A stretch of 64,000 bases of DNA. Origin: Paenibacillus sinopodophylli. Its GTDB lineage: Bacteria; Bacillota; Bacilli; Paenibacillales; Paenibacillaceae. The position numbers and the translations under genes were made by a program. The stretch spans positions 248,001 to 312,000 of the forward strand of contig NZ_VDBO01000001.1 in the NCBI RefSeq assembly GCF_005930355.1. Reading direction: 5' to 3'. The notes under the pieces are model-generated. The model was given only the letters and a program-made list of their open reading frames with translations, did not search any database and was not told where the DNA came from. How positions within the stretch are numbered: the first letter of the stretch is position 1; each line of letters begins with the position of its first letter. Positions 44,196 to 53,053 of this stretch are shown piece by piece.

Positions 44196-45545
44196 ATGGC
44201 TATTACATTTGATTACTCCAATGCTTTATCATTTGTCCAGCAGCATGAAATCGATTATTTCGGCTATTTCGTGAATGTGGCTCACCGTAAGCTTCATGAA
44301 AAGGAAGGACCCGGCTCCGATTACTTGGGTTGGGTCAACCTTCCGCTAGAATATGATCAAGAGGAATTTGCGAGAATTAAACACGCCGCTCAGCGTATTC
44401 GCAGCCACTCCGATGCGTTAATTGTAATTGGAATCGGCGGTTCTTACCTTGGGGCTAGATCTGCAATTGAAGCATTATCCCATACGTTTCATAACCAGAT
44501 GGAAGGTAAAACGCAGATCTATTTTGCCGGCCACAATATTAGCTCCACATACATTACGCATTTGCTTGAAATGCTCGAGGGGAAAAATATTTCCATTAAT
44601 GTCATTTCGAAGTCGGGAACGACGACGGAACCAGCTATTGCATTCCGTATATTGCGTGATTATATGGAAAAGAAATATGGGAAACGGGGAGCGAGGCGTC
44701 GTATATTTGCGACCACCGACCAATCCAAGGGAGCTTTGAAGAAGCTTGCAGACGAAGAAGGCTACGAAACTTTCGTTATACCCGATGATGTTGGCGGACG
44801 ATATTCCGTATTGACTGCTGTCGGTCTGCTGCCGATTGCAGCAGCTGGACTTGATATTGACCAGATGATGGCGGGAGCTGCGGCTGCAGCACAGAAATAT
44901 AACAATCCTGATCTTGCAACTAACGAGAGCTATCAATATGCTGCAGTACGCAATGCCTTGTATCGCAAAGGGAAAACAATCGAGCTGCTGGCTAACTTTG
45001 AACCCTCCTTGCATTTTGTTGCTGAGTGGTGGAAGCAGCTATTTGGTGAAAGCGAGGGCAAAGATCAGAAGGGTCTTTATCCAGCGTCTGTCGACTTTAC
45101 AACTGATTTGCATTCCATGGGTCAATATGTCCAAGAAGGACGACGTGATCTCATCGAGACTGTGCTTGCTGTGAGCAAGCCGAGAATTGAGCTGACGATC
45201 GAAGCAGACGAAGGCAATCTGGATGGATTAAACTTTGTTGCGGGCATGACGATGGATGAAGTGAATAAGCAAGCTGCTATAGGAACACGCCTTGCACACG
45301 TTGACGGAGGGGTTCCGAATCTGGTAGTTGAATTAGATGAGCTTACGGAATACACATATGGAGAAATGGTGTATTTCTTCGAGAAAGCATGCGGTATCAG
45401 CGGTTTGCTGCTTGGCGTTAACCCGTTCGACCAACCAGGCGTAGAAGCATACAAAACGAATATGTTTGCGCTGCTCGGTAAGCCAGGCTTTGAATTACAG
45501 AAGGCAGAGCTTCTGCAGCGTTTAGCGGTTGTTAAATCTGAATAA
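44196..45545 (+). CDS. pgi: Glucose-6-phosphate isomerase
   Basis: 449 residues, the Firmicute PGI length. The sugar-phosphate-binding motif is [14 protein letters not shown], followed by [21 protein letters not shown] and the [15 protein letters not shown]-terminal signature. It interconverts glucose-6-phosphate and fructose-6-phosphate. In this operon it can return fructose-6-phosphate made by tkt and tal to glucose-6-phosphate, permitting cyclic use of the oxidative branch. It starts 37 bases after tal, with AAAGGAGTCG before the ATG. Confidence 0.97.
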   Translation: MAITFDYSNALSFVQQHEIDYFGYFVNVAHRKLHEKEGPGSDYLGWVNLPLEYDQEEFARIKHAAQRIRSHSDALIVIGIGGSYLGARSAIEALSHTFHNQMEGKTQIYFAGHNISSTYITHLLEMLEGKNISINVISKSGTTTEPAIAFRILRDYMEKKYGKRGARRRIFATTDQSKGALKKLADEEGYETFVIPDDVGGRYSVLTAVGLLPIAAAGLDIDQMMAGAAAAAQKYNNPDLATNESYQYAAVRNALYRKGKTIELLANFEPSLHFVAEWWKQLFGESEGKDQKGLYPASVDFTTDLHSMGQYVQEGRRDLIETVLAVSKPRIELTIEADEGNLDGLNFVAGMTMDEVNKQAAIGTRLAHVDGGVPNLVVELDELTEYTYGEMVYFFEKACGISGLLLGVNPFDQPGVEAYKTNMFALLGKPGFELQKAELLQRLAVVKSE

Positions 45546-45590
45546 TGATGGATAGAGAGATGTTTACAAATAGCAGGGAGGAAATCTACG

Positions 45591-47003
45591 ATGTCTAAAC
45601 AACAAATTGGTGTAATCGGATTAGCGGTAATGGGTAAAAACCTAGCCTTGAATATGGAAAGCAAAGGGTTCTCAGTAGCCTTGTATAATCGTTCGCCTGA
45701 GAAAACGAATGAACTGCTGGCAGAAGCAGAAGGTAAGAATGTATTGGGTACGTTCAGTCTAGAGCAATTCGTACAATCTTTGGAGACGCCTCGTAAAATA
45801 TTAATTATGGTAAAAGCAGGGCAAGCGACGGATGACACGATCGACCAGCTGGTTCCGTATTTGGAAAAAGGAGATATTCTCATTGACGGCGGCAACGCTT
45901 ATTTCCCTGATACGCAAAGAAGAAATCAAGATCTTGAAGCCAAAGGGTTCCGCTTCATTGGAGCTGGTGTTTCAGGCGGTGAAGAGGGTGCGCTTAAAGG
46001 GCCTGCCATTATGCCAGGTGGGCAGCAGGATGCCTATGAGCTTGTAGAGCCGATCCTCACTGCAATTTCTGCAAAGGTTAACGGCGATGCTTGTTCGACG
46101 TATATCGGCGAAGGCGGAGCTGGGCACTATGTCAAAATGGTGCATAACGGTATTGAATACGGCGATATGCAGCTGATTGGCGAAGCTTATCAATTGTTGA
46201 AAGATGTCCTTCACCTCAGCACAAGTGAGCTTCACGACATCTTCACGGAATGGAACAACGGCGAGCTGGACAGCTACTTAATTGAAATTACAGCTGACAT
46301 TTTCGCAAAAACAGATCCAGAAACAGGAAAACCGATGGTCGATGTTATTCTGGATTCAGCGGGTCAAAAAGGAACAGGCAAATGGACAAGCCAGAGCTCT
46401 TTGGATCTCGGCGTGCCATTGTCCATCATCACGGAATCCGTATTTGCACGTTTCCTTTCCGCAATGAAAGAAGAGCGGGTTGCTGCAAGCAAGCTTCTAA
46501 GCGGTCCTTCGACTTCAAGCTATGATGGAGATCCTAAGGCGTTTATTGAAGCGGTTCGCAAAGCGTTGTATACGAGTAAGATCGCTTCATATGCGCAAGG
46601 TTTTGCGCAGATGAGAGCAGCTTCCGATGAGTATAACTGGAACTTGAATTACGGCAGCATCTCAATGATCTTCCGCGGCGGCTGTATCATCCGTGCAGGA
46701 TTTCTGCAGAACATCAAGGATGCCTATGATAAAAATCCAGAACTCAAAAATCTGTTCTTAGACGATTACTTCAAAGGAATCGTGGAGAACTATCAAGATG
46801 CATGGCGTAGTGTAATCGCAACAGCAGTTACTAGAGGGATTCCAGTTCCAGCATTCTCTTCTGCACTTGCGTATTATGACAGCTACCGATCAGAGCGTCT
46901 GCCAGCTAACTTGCTGCAAGCGCAAAGAGATTATTTCGGGGCGCATACATTCGAGCGTTTGGATAAAAAGGGCAGCTTCCACTTCCAATGGATGGGAAAT
47001 TAA
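45591..47003 (+). CDS. gnd: 6-phosphogluconate dehydrogenase, decarboxylating
   Basis: 470 residues, full length. The NADP motif is [17 protein letters not shown], followed by [21 protein letters not shown], the catalytic-Lys region [18 protein letters not shown] and the late [13 protein letters not shown]. It oxidises 6-phosphogluconate to ribulose-5-phosphate and CO2 while reducing NADP+. Last gene of the operon, ending at a strong terminator. The lactonase (pgl), ribose-phosphate isomerase and epimerase genes are not in the window. Confidence 0.97.
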   Translation: MSKQQIGVIGLAVMGKNLALNMESKGFSVALYNRSPEKTNELLAEAEGKNVLGTFSLEQFVQSLETPRKILIMVKAGQATDDTIDQLVPYLEKGDILIDGGNAYFPDTQRRNQDLEAKGFRFIGAGVSGGEEGALKGPAIMPGGQQDAYELVEPILTAISAKVNGDACSTYIGEGGAGHYVKMVHNGIEYGDMQLIGEAYQLLKDVLHLSTSELHDIFTEWNNGELDSYLIEITADIFAKTDPETGKPMVDVILDSAGQKGTGKWTSQSSLDLGVPLSIITESVFARFLSAMKEERVAASKLLSGPSTSSYDGDPKAFIEAVRKALYTSKIASYAQGFAQMRAASDEYNWNLNYGSISMIFRGGCIIRAGFLQNIKDAYDKNPELKNLFLDDYFKGIVENYQDAWRSVIATAVTRGIPVPAFSSALAYYDSYRSERLPANLLQAQRDYFGAHTFERLDKKGSFHFQWMGN

Positions 47004-47018
47004 TAAAGGAAATGACGT

Positions 47019-47045
47019 GACCAACCTTCGGGTTGGTCTTTTTTT
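47019..47045 (+). terminator. Terminator of the zwf-tkt-tal-pgi-gnd operon
   Basis: GACCAACC-TTCG-GGTTGGTC, a perfect 8-bp stem with a stable tetraloop, followed by seven T. Confidence 0.95.
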
Positions 47046-47365
47046 CATGCTTATTTGTAGTCTGAATTCCTAAGCAAGCTAAGTCTCTAGAAACATAAAA
47101 TGAACGCACGTAATAGACCTGATCGATAGCATTTCATTATGTGAAATAAGTTATCTATTATATGAAAAAAATAAATCACTTGAAGTCAATTTATGTTTGT
47201 GCAGGGTATTGACAGGGGGATGTTATTATTCAATTGTTCTTTTCTTTTTCATTCAGCAGTGGATGTCGAGACCCGGGAAACTCCGTCTACCCAATGAGTG
47301 AGAGTGAAAACGATCAACGATTTATCGGTTTACAGAATTGTACGAAGAAGGGATTTGACCTAGTT
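47046..47365. other. AT-rich gap between gnd and the ABC-2 membrane protein gene
   Basis: About 320 bases with no convincing gene. A TTGACA at 47209-47214 may be a -35 element, but no good -10 stands at the right distance. The frame that leads into the next gene is open from 47234, but the segment lacks family similarity and a ribosome binding site there. Confidence 0.35.
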
Positions 47366-48505
47366 ATGAAAAACGCATTAATTACTTTTTTGAAAAAACC
47401 GACCACGAAGGCGGGTATTATTACAGCTATCATGTTTCAAATTATCTTTTCCTTGATCTGGATGACTGGTTATGATGGGGCTATGAGCGCTGACAGAATG
47501 AAAAACCTCAAAGTAGGGATTGTCTCGCTGGACACGCAGATGGGATCTGCAGTCGCTGAGAATCTGCAGGAATCACTACCTGTTCAAACCCTATTAATCG
47601 CGGACGAAGCGACTGCGAAAACTCAGTTGAATGAACGCAAGCTGCAAATGGTGATTACGATTCCGTCAGATTTTTCAGAATTAGTGATGAATCCGGATAA
47701 GATAGCGAGACTCCATTACGACATTAACGAATCTAACGCAGCAACAGTGAAGAGTATTATGGGAACTATTGTGGGCAACGTGACGAGCTCAGTCAATAAA
47801 CAAGCCATTGCGTTAGGCGCAAAGAACCTGCTGGGAGGAAATGATCTGACGGAACAGCAAGTGGCAAGTGCTGCTGATTCATTGTCAGAGAGAATTACTT
47901 CGGATATCTCCTATTCAAACCCTGTGAACGGCATGAATAACCAAATGCTGCCGATGATGATGGTTTTGGCGGGATACATTGGAGCGATGCTATTAAGTTT
48001 GAATCTCCAACAGTCATCGATGATGATAGGCGGCCAGTTAAGCAAATGGGAGCAATTCGCAGCACGAGGCATCATTAATATCGTTTCATCCATCGTTGTA
48101 TCGTTGGTGGGAACGTCACTTCTCGTCGCACTAGGCGGACAGATGGAACAAGGTTTTATTGCGGTATGGGGTTTTCAAGCCTTGTTTATTTTGACCTTTA
48201 TGTTCGTATCCCAGCTATTCCTAATGTTATTCGGTAACGCGGGAATGCTATTAAATATTATGACGCTGTCATCTCAGCTTGTTACTTCTGGAGCCACATT
48301 ACCTCGCGAACTGTTATCCGATTTTTATCATGGTCTAGGTTCTATACTGCCAGCAACCTACGCCGTGGAGGGCAGCATGAACCTATTATATGGTGGGCCT
48401 GGAGTTGGTCATTCATCCTTGGCACTGTTGTTCATAATGATCGTAACTCTCGCGGCTGGCGCGCTTGCGGTCCTGCTGCGTAAAGTCCCCGAGCGAGAAC
48501 AGTAA
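47366..48505 (+). CDS. ABC-2 type/YhgE-Pip-like membrane protein
   Basis: About 379 residues from the ATG at 47366. The open frame begins at 47234, but the extra 44 residues look non-coding. One membrane segment at the N-terminus is followed by an extracytoplasmic domain of about 150 residues (LKVGIVSLDTQMGSAVAENLQ) and then five to six membrane segments, with a LPRELLSDFYHGLGSILPATYAVEGSMNLLYGG block. This is the YhgE/Pip and ABC-2 permease architecture, associated with export or secretion-related membrane functions. No ATPase gene lies next to it. The ribosome binding site is weak, so the start is uncertain. Confidence 0.78.
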   Translation: MKNALITFLKKPTTKAGIITAIMFQIIFSLIWMTGYDGAMSADRMKNLKVGIVSLDTQMGSAVAENLQESLPVQTLLIADEATAKTQLNERKLQMVITIPSDFSELVMNPDKIARLHYDINESNAATVKSIMGTIVGNVTSSVNKQAIALGAKNLLGGNDLTEQQVASAADSLSERITSDISYSNPVNGMNNQMLPMMMVLAGYIGAMLLSLNLQQSSMMIGGQLSKWEQFAARGIINIVSSIVVSLVGTSLLVALGGQMEQGFIAVWGFQALFILTFMFVSQLFLMLFGNAGMLLNIMTLSSQLVTSGATLPRELLSDFYHGLGSILPATYAVEGSMNLLYGGPGVGHSSLALLFIMIVTLAAGALAVLLRKVPEREQ

Positions 48506-48603
48506 GTAAAGGCATCATAAGTACGACAATGGTTAGGTTCCACTGCCTAAAGCATACCTTAGCAACCATTTCGATTTAAATAAAATAAAGAGGTGTATGA
48601 ATC

Positions 48604-49982
48604 GTGGGAAATGTAACTCCTAACGGTCTAGAACATAACAGTGAGAAACTGATGCTTTCCAATTATGAGTCTTATGATCCCCAAGTTGACTTTTATATTA
48701 ATAGCAAGGCGATGTCATTTGGGAAGGCACTCCCCATTGCTTATACGAACTGAAGAGACGAATCCCTGTCAGCGAAGGAGACTTGTTATCTGCATACTGG
48801 TCTGAACCCAGCGAGTGCTTACCGCGTCACAGGACCTGATGCCATGAAGTTCTTTGCTGACACTTGTGTCAACAGCTTAGCCAAATTTCCCATCGGTACT
48901 CTAAAACACGCAATCATGTGCAATGATGCAGGCTTAATTATGACACATGGCGTGTTGCTCCGAGTAGGCGAAGAGGAGTTTATCACGTATTTCTTAGCAC
49001 CGTATGCTGCCTATAAATTAGAAACAGGAAATTATGATGCTCAGGGTCAATTTATTGTTGATGAGTTTGTTTTTCAGCTTGCTGGACCAAAATCTCTTGA
49101 AATATTAGAATCTGCGACTGGAGAATGCCTGCATGATTTGAAATTTGGACGTCACCGGATAAGTCATATAGCAGGTCATGAGATTCGGGTAACCCGGATG
49201 GGCATGGCAGGCACACTCGCTTACGAAATTCACGGTAAAAACCAATATGTAAGCACCATTTACGATGCTATCATGACATCAGGAGAGCCTTACGTCATTC
49301 GAAAACTTGGTCTTACTGCCTATAAGATGAACCATACAGAAGGTGGCTTTCCGCAGTCCTTTGTACATTTTCCATGTCCATGGGGAGAAGAACAAGGTTT
49401 CATGAAATATCTTGGCAAGACGCAGAAGGAACAACGCCCATCAACATTGTTAAAGGGTAGCTTGGGTACGGATGTAAAGCTACGCTACCGTAATCCAGTT
49501 GATTTGGTTGGGAAAAGACGATTAAATTTGACCATAACTTTATTGGACATGAGGCACTAGAGAGAGAAGTAGCAAATCCACGTCGTAAAATGGTTACTCT
49601 TGTCTGGAATGCAGATGATATCCTGGATGTATATGCCTCTCAATATCAGCCTGGCGATCCATATATGGAGATGGAGCCCGTTCATTTATCACAAGAGAAT
49701 GGACGATCTGTATTATACGCTGACCAAGTCTTGAAGGATGGTAAGCTTATTGGAGTAAGTTCAGGGCGAATGTATAGTAATTATTATCGACAAATGATTT
49801 CTCTTTGTTCCATTGATTCCGAATTCAGTGCAATTGACGGTGAAGTTCATATTATCTGGGGAAATCCCGGAACACGCCAAAAAGTGATTCGGGCTAAGGT
49901 ATCACGTTTTCCATTCTTAAATGAAAAACGTAATGAACATGTGGATGTAAACACAATTCCTTGCGGGGCACTTATGAAATAA
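48604..49982 (+). pseudogene. Disrupted tetrahydrofolate-dependent O-demethylase (LigM/GcvT-like)
   Basis: Starting at GTG 48604, eight bases after AAGAGGTG, about 460 codons align as one GcvT-fold protein but are broken twice. Codon 50 (48751-48753) is TGA in the context YTN-stop-RDESLSAKETCYLHTG, where relatives have Trp. Near 49507 one base is missing: reading GGTTGGG as GGGTTGGG restores DLGWEKTIKFDHNFIGHEALEREVANPRRKMVTLVWNADD. Intact pieces include RVTGPDAMKFFADTCVNSL and RMGMAGTLAYEIHGKNQY. Relatives move a methyl group from vanillate-type aryl methyl ethers to tetrahydrofolate. The naming is by recalled family resemblance. Confidence 0.65.
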
Positions 49983-50026
49983 GTTTTGTGCTTTTCATTG
50001 TATGATTAAATTTTCAGGAGGCATTA

Positions 50027-50926
50027 ATGAAAATTAGAACCAATTTAAGCGGTTCGGTAGCAGAACAAATTCAAGACCGTGCGAGATTACTAATCTCTTG
50101 CCCGGATCAAACGGGTATTGTTGCCGCCGTGTCGCAATTTTTATTTGAGCAAGGAGCCGATATTGTACATTCGGATCAGTACACGATGGACCCGACTAGT
50201 GGAATATTTTTCATGCGAATTGAATTTGACTTACATGAATTACCAGAACGTTTGACTTCGCTCCAGTCGGATTTTGCAACATTGGCGGAACAGTTTGCAA
50301 TGAAATGGTTATTATCTCCGTCAAGCCGTAAGAAACGATTAGCCATTTTTGTATCAAAAGAGGATCATTGTCTTATCGAGTTGCTGTGACAGTGGCGTGC
50401 GGGAGATCTTGATGCCGACATCGCGCTCATCGTCAGCAACCATCCAGATATGAAATCGATTGCTGATTCTTTTGGGATTCCTTATCGTTACGTTCCCATA
50501 ACACCTAATACCAAGGCGGAAGCAGAATTAATACACAAGGAAGCAGTGGAAGCAGCTGAGGTTGATGTCATTATTTTGGCTCGTTTTATGCAAATCATAT
50601 CGCCACAATTTATTCAGCATTACCGCAATCGCATCATCAATATTCACCATTCATTTCTTCCTGCCTTTGTTGGTGGCAAACCTTATGCACAGGCACATCA
50701 CCGTGGTGTAAAGCTCATTGGTGCAACCGCACATTATGTAACAGAAGAGCTCGATGGTGGTCCGATTATAGAACAGGATATACAACGAGTTACTCACCGT
50801 CACCATGTTGAAGATCTTAAACGAATTGGTCGCCAAATTGAACGAGTTGTTCTTGCTCGCGCGGTCGTCTGGCATGTGGAGGATCGGGTTATCGTGCATA
50901 ACAATAAGACCGTTGTGTTTATTTAA
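50027..50926 (+). pseudogene. purU: Formyltetrahydrofolate deformylase interrupted by an in-frame TGA
   Basis: 300 codons with the complete PurU architecture. The ACT domain starts at RARLLISCPDQTGIVAAVSQFLFEQGADI. The formyltransferase-fold domain has IINIHHSFLPAFVGGKPYAQA and IGATAHYVTEELDGGPIIEQDI. The single defect is TGA at 50387-50389 (codon 121), in HCLIELL-stop-QWRAGDLDADIALIVSNH, where the family has Trp. The enzyme releases formate from 10-formyl-THF, which would be the exit step for one-carbon units from the O-demethylase upstream. The AGGAGG site and start are intact. Decay, a sequencing error, or UGA read-through are all possible. Confidence 0.8.
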
Positions 50927-51059
50927 ATGTAAAATATGGACTTTTTTCCTAATATCGCTGGAAATTATCAACTCATCAATAATCTTAATAGAAGAGAGAA
51001 AAACCAAAGTATGTTAACATCAGATTATTCCTATTTCAAAGAAGAAGAGGAGAAATAAT

Positions 51060-51527
51060 ATGAACCAAGATGAGTTTTTTATGAAAGAAGCAATCAGGCT
51101 GTCTGAACTTGCGGTAAAGAATGGTAATGAACCTTTTGGAGCCGTATTAGTTAAAGACGGCGAAATGGTATATTCAAATGAAAATCAAATTTATTCGGCA
51201 ACTGATCCAACATTTCATGCAGAAGCGGGGCTGCTCCGGAGATTTTGTGAAGCAACACAAATTACAGATTTACGTGAGTACACGTTATATTCGAGCTGCG
51301 AGCCTTGTTTTATGTGCAGCGGCGCAATAGTGTGGACAAAAGTTGGGCGTTTGGTTTATAGTGCGAGCGATATAGATTTATGTAATCTTCTCGATGATAA
51401 AGGAAGTAATAGCAGTCGAATTGTATTTGAGAATTCTCCCCATAAACCGGATGTTACAGCTGGTATACTACGGGAGGAAAGTTTGCGTGTATTAGCCAGT
51501 TATTTTCCCCATAACAGTAAGGGCTGA
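51060..51527 (+). CDS. Nucleoside/guanine deaminase-like zinc deaminase
   Basis: 155 residues with the cytidine/deoxycytidylate-type deaminase fold. The catalytic HAE is in PTFHAEAGLL and the zinc-binding pair in SSCEPCFMCSGAIVW (PCxxC). NEPFGAVLVKDGEMVYS is the typical substrate-side strand. The length and arrangement fit guanine-deaminase-like or tRNA-adenosine-deaminase-like nucleoside deaminases. The exact base is not fixed by the sequence. The ATG follows AAGAGGAGAAATA. It is intact, unlike the two one-carbon genes before it. Confidence 0.88.
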   Translation: MNQDEFFMKEAIRLSELAVKNGNEPFGAVLVKDGEMVYSNENQIYSATDPTFHAEAGLLRRFCEATQITDLREYTLYSSCEPCFMCSGAIVWTKVGRLVYSASDIDLCNLLDDKGSNSSRIVFENSPHKPDVTAGILREESLRVLASYFPHNSKG

Positions 51528-51672
51528 AAATTGTTTCTGGAGAGTTGTGAAGCACCTGCCCGTATCCTACATAATCTCGAACATAAGTCAGTTCTTTAAT
51601 GCGTGTTCAAAAGGACAAGCATTCTAATATTTTTTCAGTTGCCAAGTAGCGTGTATAGTTGACTAACTATAT

Positions 51673-51691
51673 TGTAACTGTTATAGTTACA
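51673..51691. promoter_or_regulatory. Operator-like palindrome upstream of the quinone reductase
   Basis: TGTAACT-GTTAT-AGTTACA is a perfect 7-5-7 inverted repeat 75 bases before the gene. A partial additional copy (TAACTATATT) lies just upstream. Small quinone reductases of this type are often under MarR/DUF24-type redox repressors. Which regulator acts here is unknown. Confidence 0.5.
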
Positions 51692-51765
51692 TTTAGAAAA
51701 AGGAAATGATGTGTATAATAATCAGAGCCATTTCCAACTTTAAGTACATTCTAGGAGGATAACAG

Positions 51766-52350
51766 ATGAATCACTTAATCGTATTCGCACACCCGCACAA
51801 AGGAAGCTTTAACCATGCTATCTTGAACGCAGCAGTAGAAGCTCTTCAAGCTAACAGCCATGAGGTTAATGTTCGTGATCTTAATGAGCTTGGCTTCAAC
51901 CCTGTTCTCTCAACAGAAGATACAGCTGCTATGCGTGAAGGCAATGTGCCGGCAGATATTAAGACAGAGCAGGAGTTTCTTATCAATGCAGACGTTGTAA
52001 CGTTTATTTATCCCATTTGGTGGACTGGCCTTCCAGCTATCTTGAAAGGTTATGTGGATCGGGTATTCTCATACGGCTTTGCTTATCAATATAATGCAGA
52101 AGGCGGAATCGACAAGCTGCTTTCCGGCAAAAAGGGCTTGATCGTTAATACCTACGGCTCGCCTTTCGAGTATTACGAAAGCATTGGTATGAACAATTCC
52201 TTGAAGCAAACATCTGGTGATGGTATTTTCGGGTTTACCGGAATTGAAGTCGTAGATCAATTGCTATTCGGCGGTGTGACATCTCCGGATGCAGATGCTG
52301 AGCGCCAAAGCATCCTCGAGCAAGTGAAACAAACATTCACAGCATTGTAA
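51766..52350 (+). CDS. NAD(P)H quinone reductase, flavodoxin-fold (YwrO/MdaB-like)
   Basis: 194 residues of the flavodoxin_2 family. It has FAHPHKGSFNHAILNAAVEAL at the N-terminus, the flavin-contacting FIYPIWWTGLPAILKGYVDRVFSYGFAY segment, and LIVNTYGSPFEYYE. It should reduce quinones or other electrophiles by two electrons using FMN/FAD and NAD(P)H, in the cytoplasm. The ATG follows CTAGGAGGATAAC. It is monocistronic, with an operator-like palindrome upstream and a terminator after it. Confidence 0.92.
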   Translation: MNHLIVFAHPHKGSFNHAILNAAVEALQANSHEVNVRDLNELGFNPVLSTEDTAAMREGNVPADIKTEQEFLINADVVTFIYPIWWTGLPAILKGYVDRVFSYGFAYQYNAEGGIDKLLSGKKGLIVNTYGSPFEYYESIGMNNSLKQTSGDGIFGFTGIEVVDQLLFGGVTSPDADAERQSILEQVKQTFTAL

Positions 52351-52370
52351 GATAGAACTCTACCTATTGT

Positions 52371-52413
52371 AAGGTGATCATGCAGCTACTAGAGCTGTGT
52401 GATCACCTTTTTT
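52371..52413 (+). terminator. Terminator after the quinone reductase
   Basis: AAGGTGATCA pairs with TGATCACCTT, with CAGCT/AGCTG inside, then a run of T. Confidence 0.9.
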
Positions 52414-52756
52414 GTTAACTAAATGTTTAACGAGGAATTGATAATCAATGAAAAGTGAGGAGGCAGGCATCGTACTGTTAAGTTGATTATTAGTGGAAAT
52501 ATCAAAAATAGCTAATTTTCACTATAAAACATCACTAAATGTGGGGGTACTTTTTCTATATTCGATATGATATTTTTGATTCATTCCTTACAGCTTCATC
52601 AACCCTCAGCTTTTCCACTAACTGTTTTATCATCCATTCACCTAGTGCACCACTCACCTAATGCTAGTAACATTACGTTTCCTAAGTTGCCTTCCAAGTT
52701 TTTATTTGTTTACGTGCATTTCTTTACAAGCAGACCATCTGTTGTTGACAGACTCT
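52414..52756. other. Regulatory gap before the carrier-protein operon
   Basis: About 340 AT-rich bases without a supportable gene. A 73-codon frame at 52567-52788 has no ribosome binding site and runs into the operator. TTGACA at 52745-52750 is a good -35 candidate. The matching -10 region would fall inside the palindrome at 52757-52778. Confidence 0.4.
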
Positions 52757-52778
52757 TTAATGTAAGTGCTTACATTAA
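52757..52778. promoter_or_regulatory. 22-bp palindrome, candidate operator of the biosynthetic operon
   Basis: TTAATGTAAG-TG-CTTACATTAA is a perfect 10-2-10 inverted repeat. It lies seven bases after a TTGACA and 28 bases before the carrier-protein start. It would sit over the -10 region, the position of a repressor site. No regulator gene lies next to it inside the window. Confidence 0.65.
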
Positions 52779-52805
52779 CCATTTGTAATTGAAGGAGAGC
52801 TCGGA

Positions 52806-53042
52806 ATGACGAACAAAATGATCGAAATGATTAGCGAGATTAAAAACGATTCATCCTTATTGGACACACTGAATGGTCAGTCCAATATTATCGAGGAATC
52901 AGGCATGGATTCATTGCAGCTCATAAATTTCATTCTGAAAGTTGAGGATGAATTTGAGGTGGAGATTGATTTTGATGATTTCGATCTGTCACATCTAAGC
53001 TCGATTGATACGTTTCTTCACTTTATTAACCAAAGAAAGTGA
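52806..53042 (+). CDS. Acyl carrier protein
   Basis: 78 residues, a single four-helix carrier domain. The phosphopantetheine attachment Ser is in GMDSLQLINFILKVEDEFEVEIDFDDFD, a classical DSL motif followed by an acidic helix. Its context is not fatty acid synthesis. It is the first gene of an operon with an ATP-grasp ligase, radical SAM enzymes and a glycosyltransferase. I infer that it carries an amino acid or small acid as a thioester during synthesis of a special metabolite, like BtrI in butirosin synthesis. AAGGAGAG precedes the ATG. Confidence 0.92.
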   Translation: MTNKMIEMISEIKNDSSLLDTLNGQSNIIEESGMDSLQLINFILKVEDEFEVEIDFDDFDLSHLSSIDTFLHFINQRK

Positions 53043-53053
53043 GGGATTAAGCA

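Noticed and set aside
47234..47365. N-terminal extension of the ABC-2 membrane protein
   Set aside because: The extra 44 codons have no ribosome binding site and no resemblance to the family; the ATG at 47366 fits the expected start before the first membrane segment.
48751..48753. TGA as a selenocysteine codon
   Set aside because: The family residue is Trp, no Cys/Sec position is expected, and I see no SECIS-like hairpin directly downstream; nonsense or read-through is simpler.
52567..52788. 73-codon frame before the carrier-protein gene
   Set aside because: No ribosome binding site, composition like AT-rich intergenic DNA, and it runs through the 22-bp palindrome and promoter.
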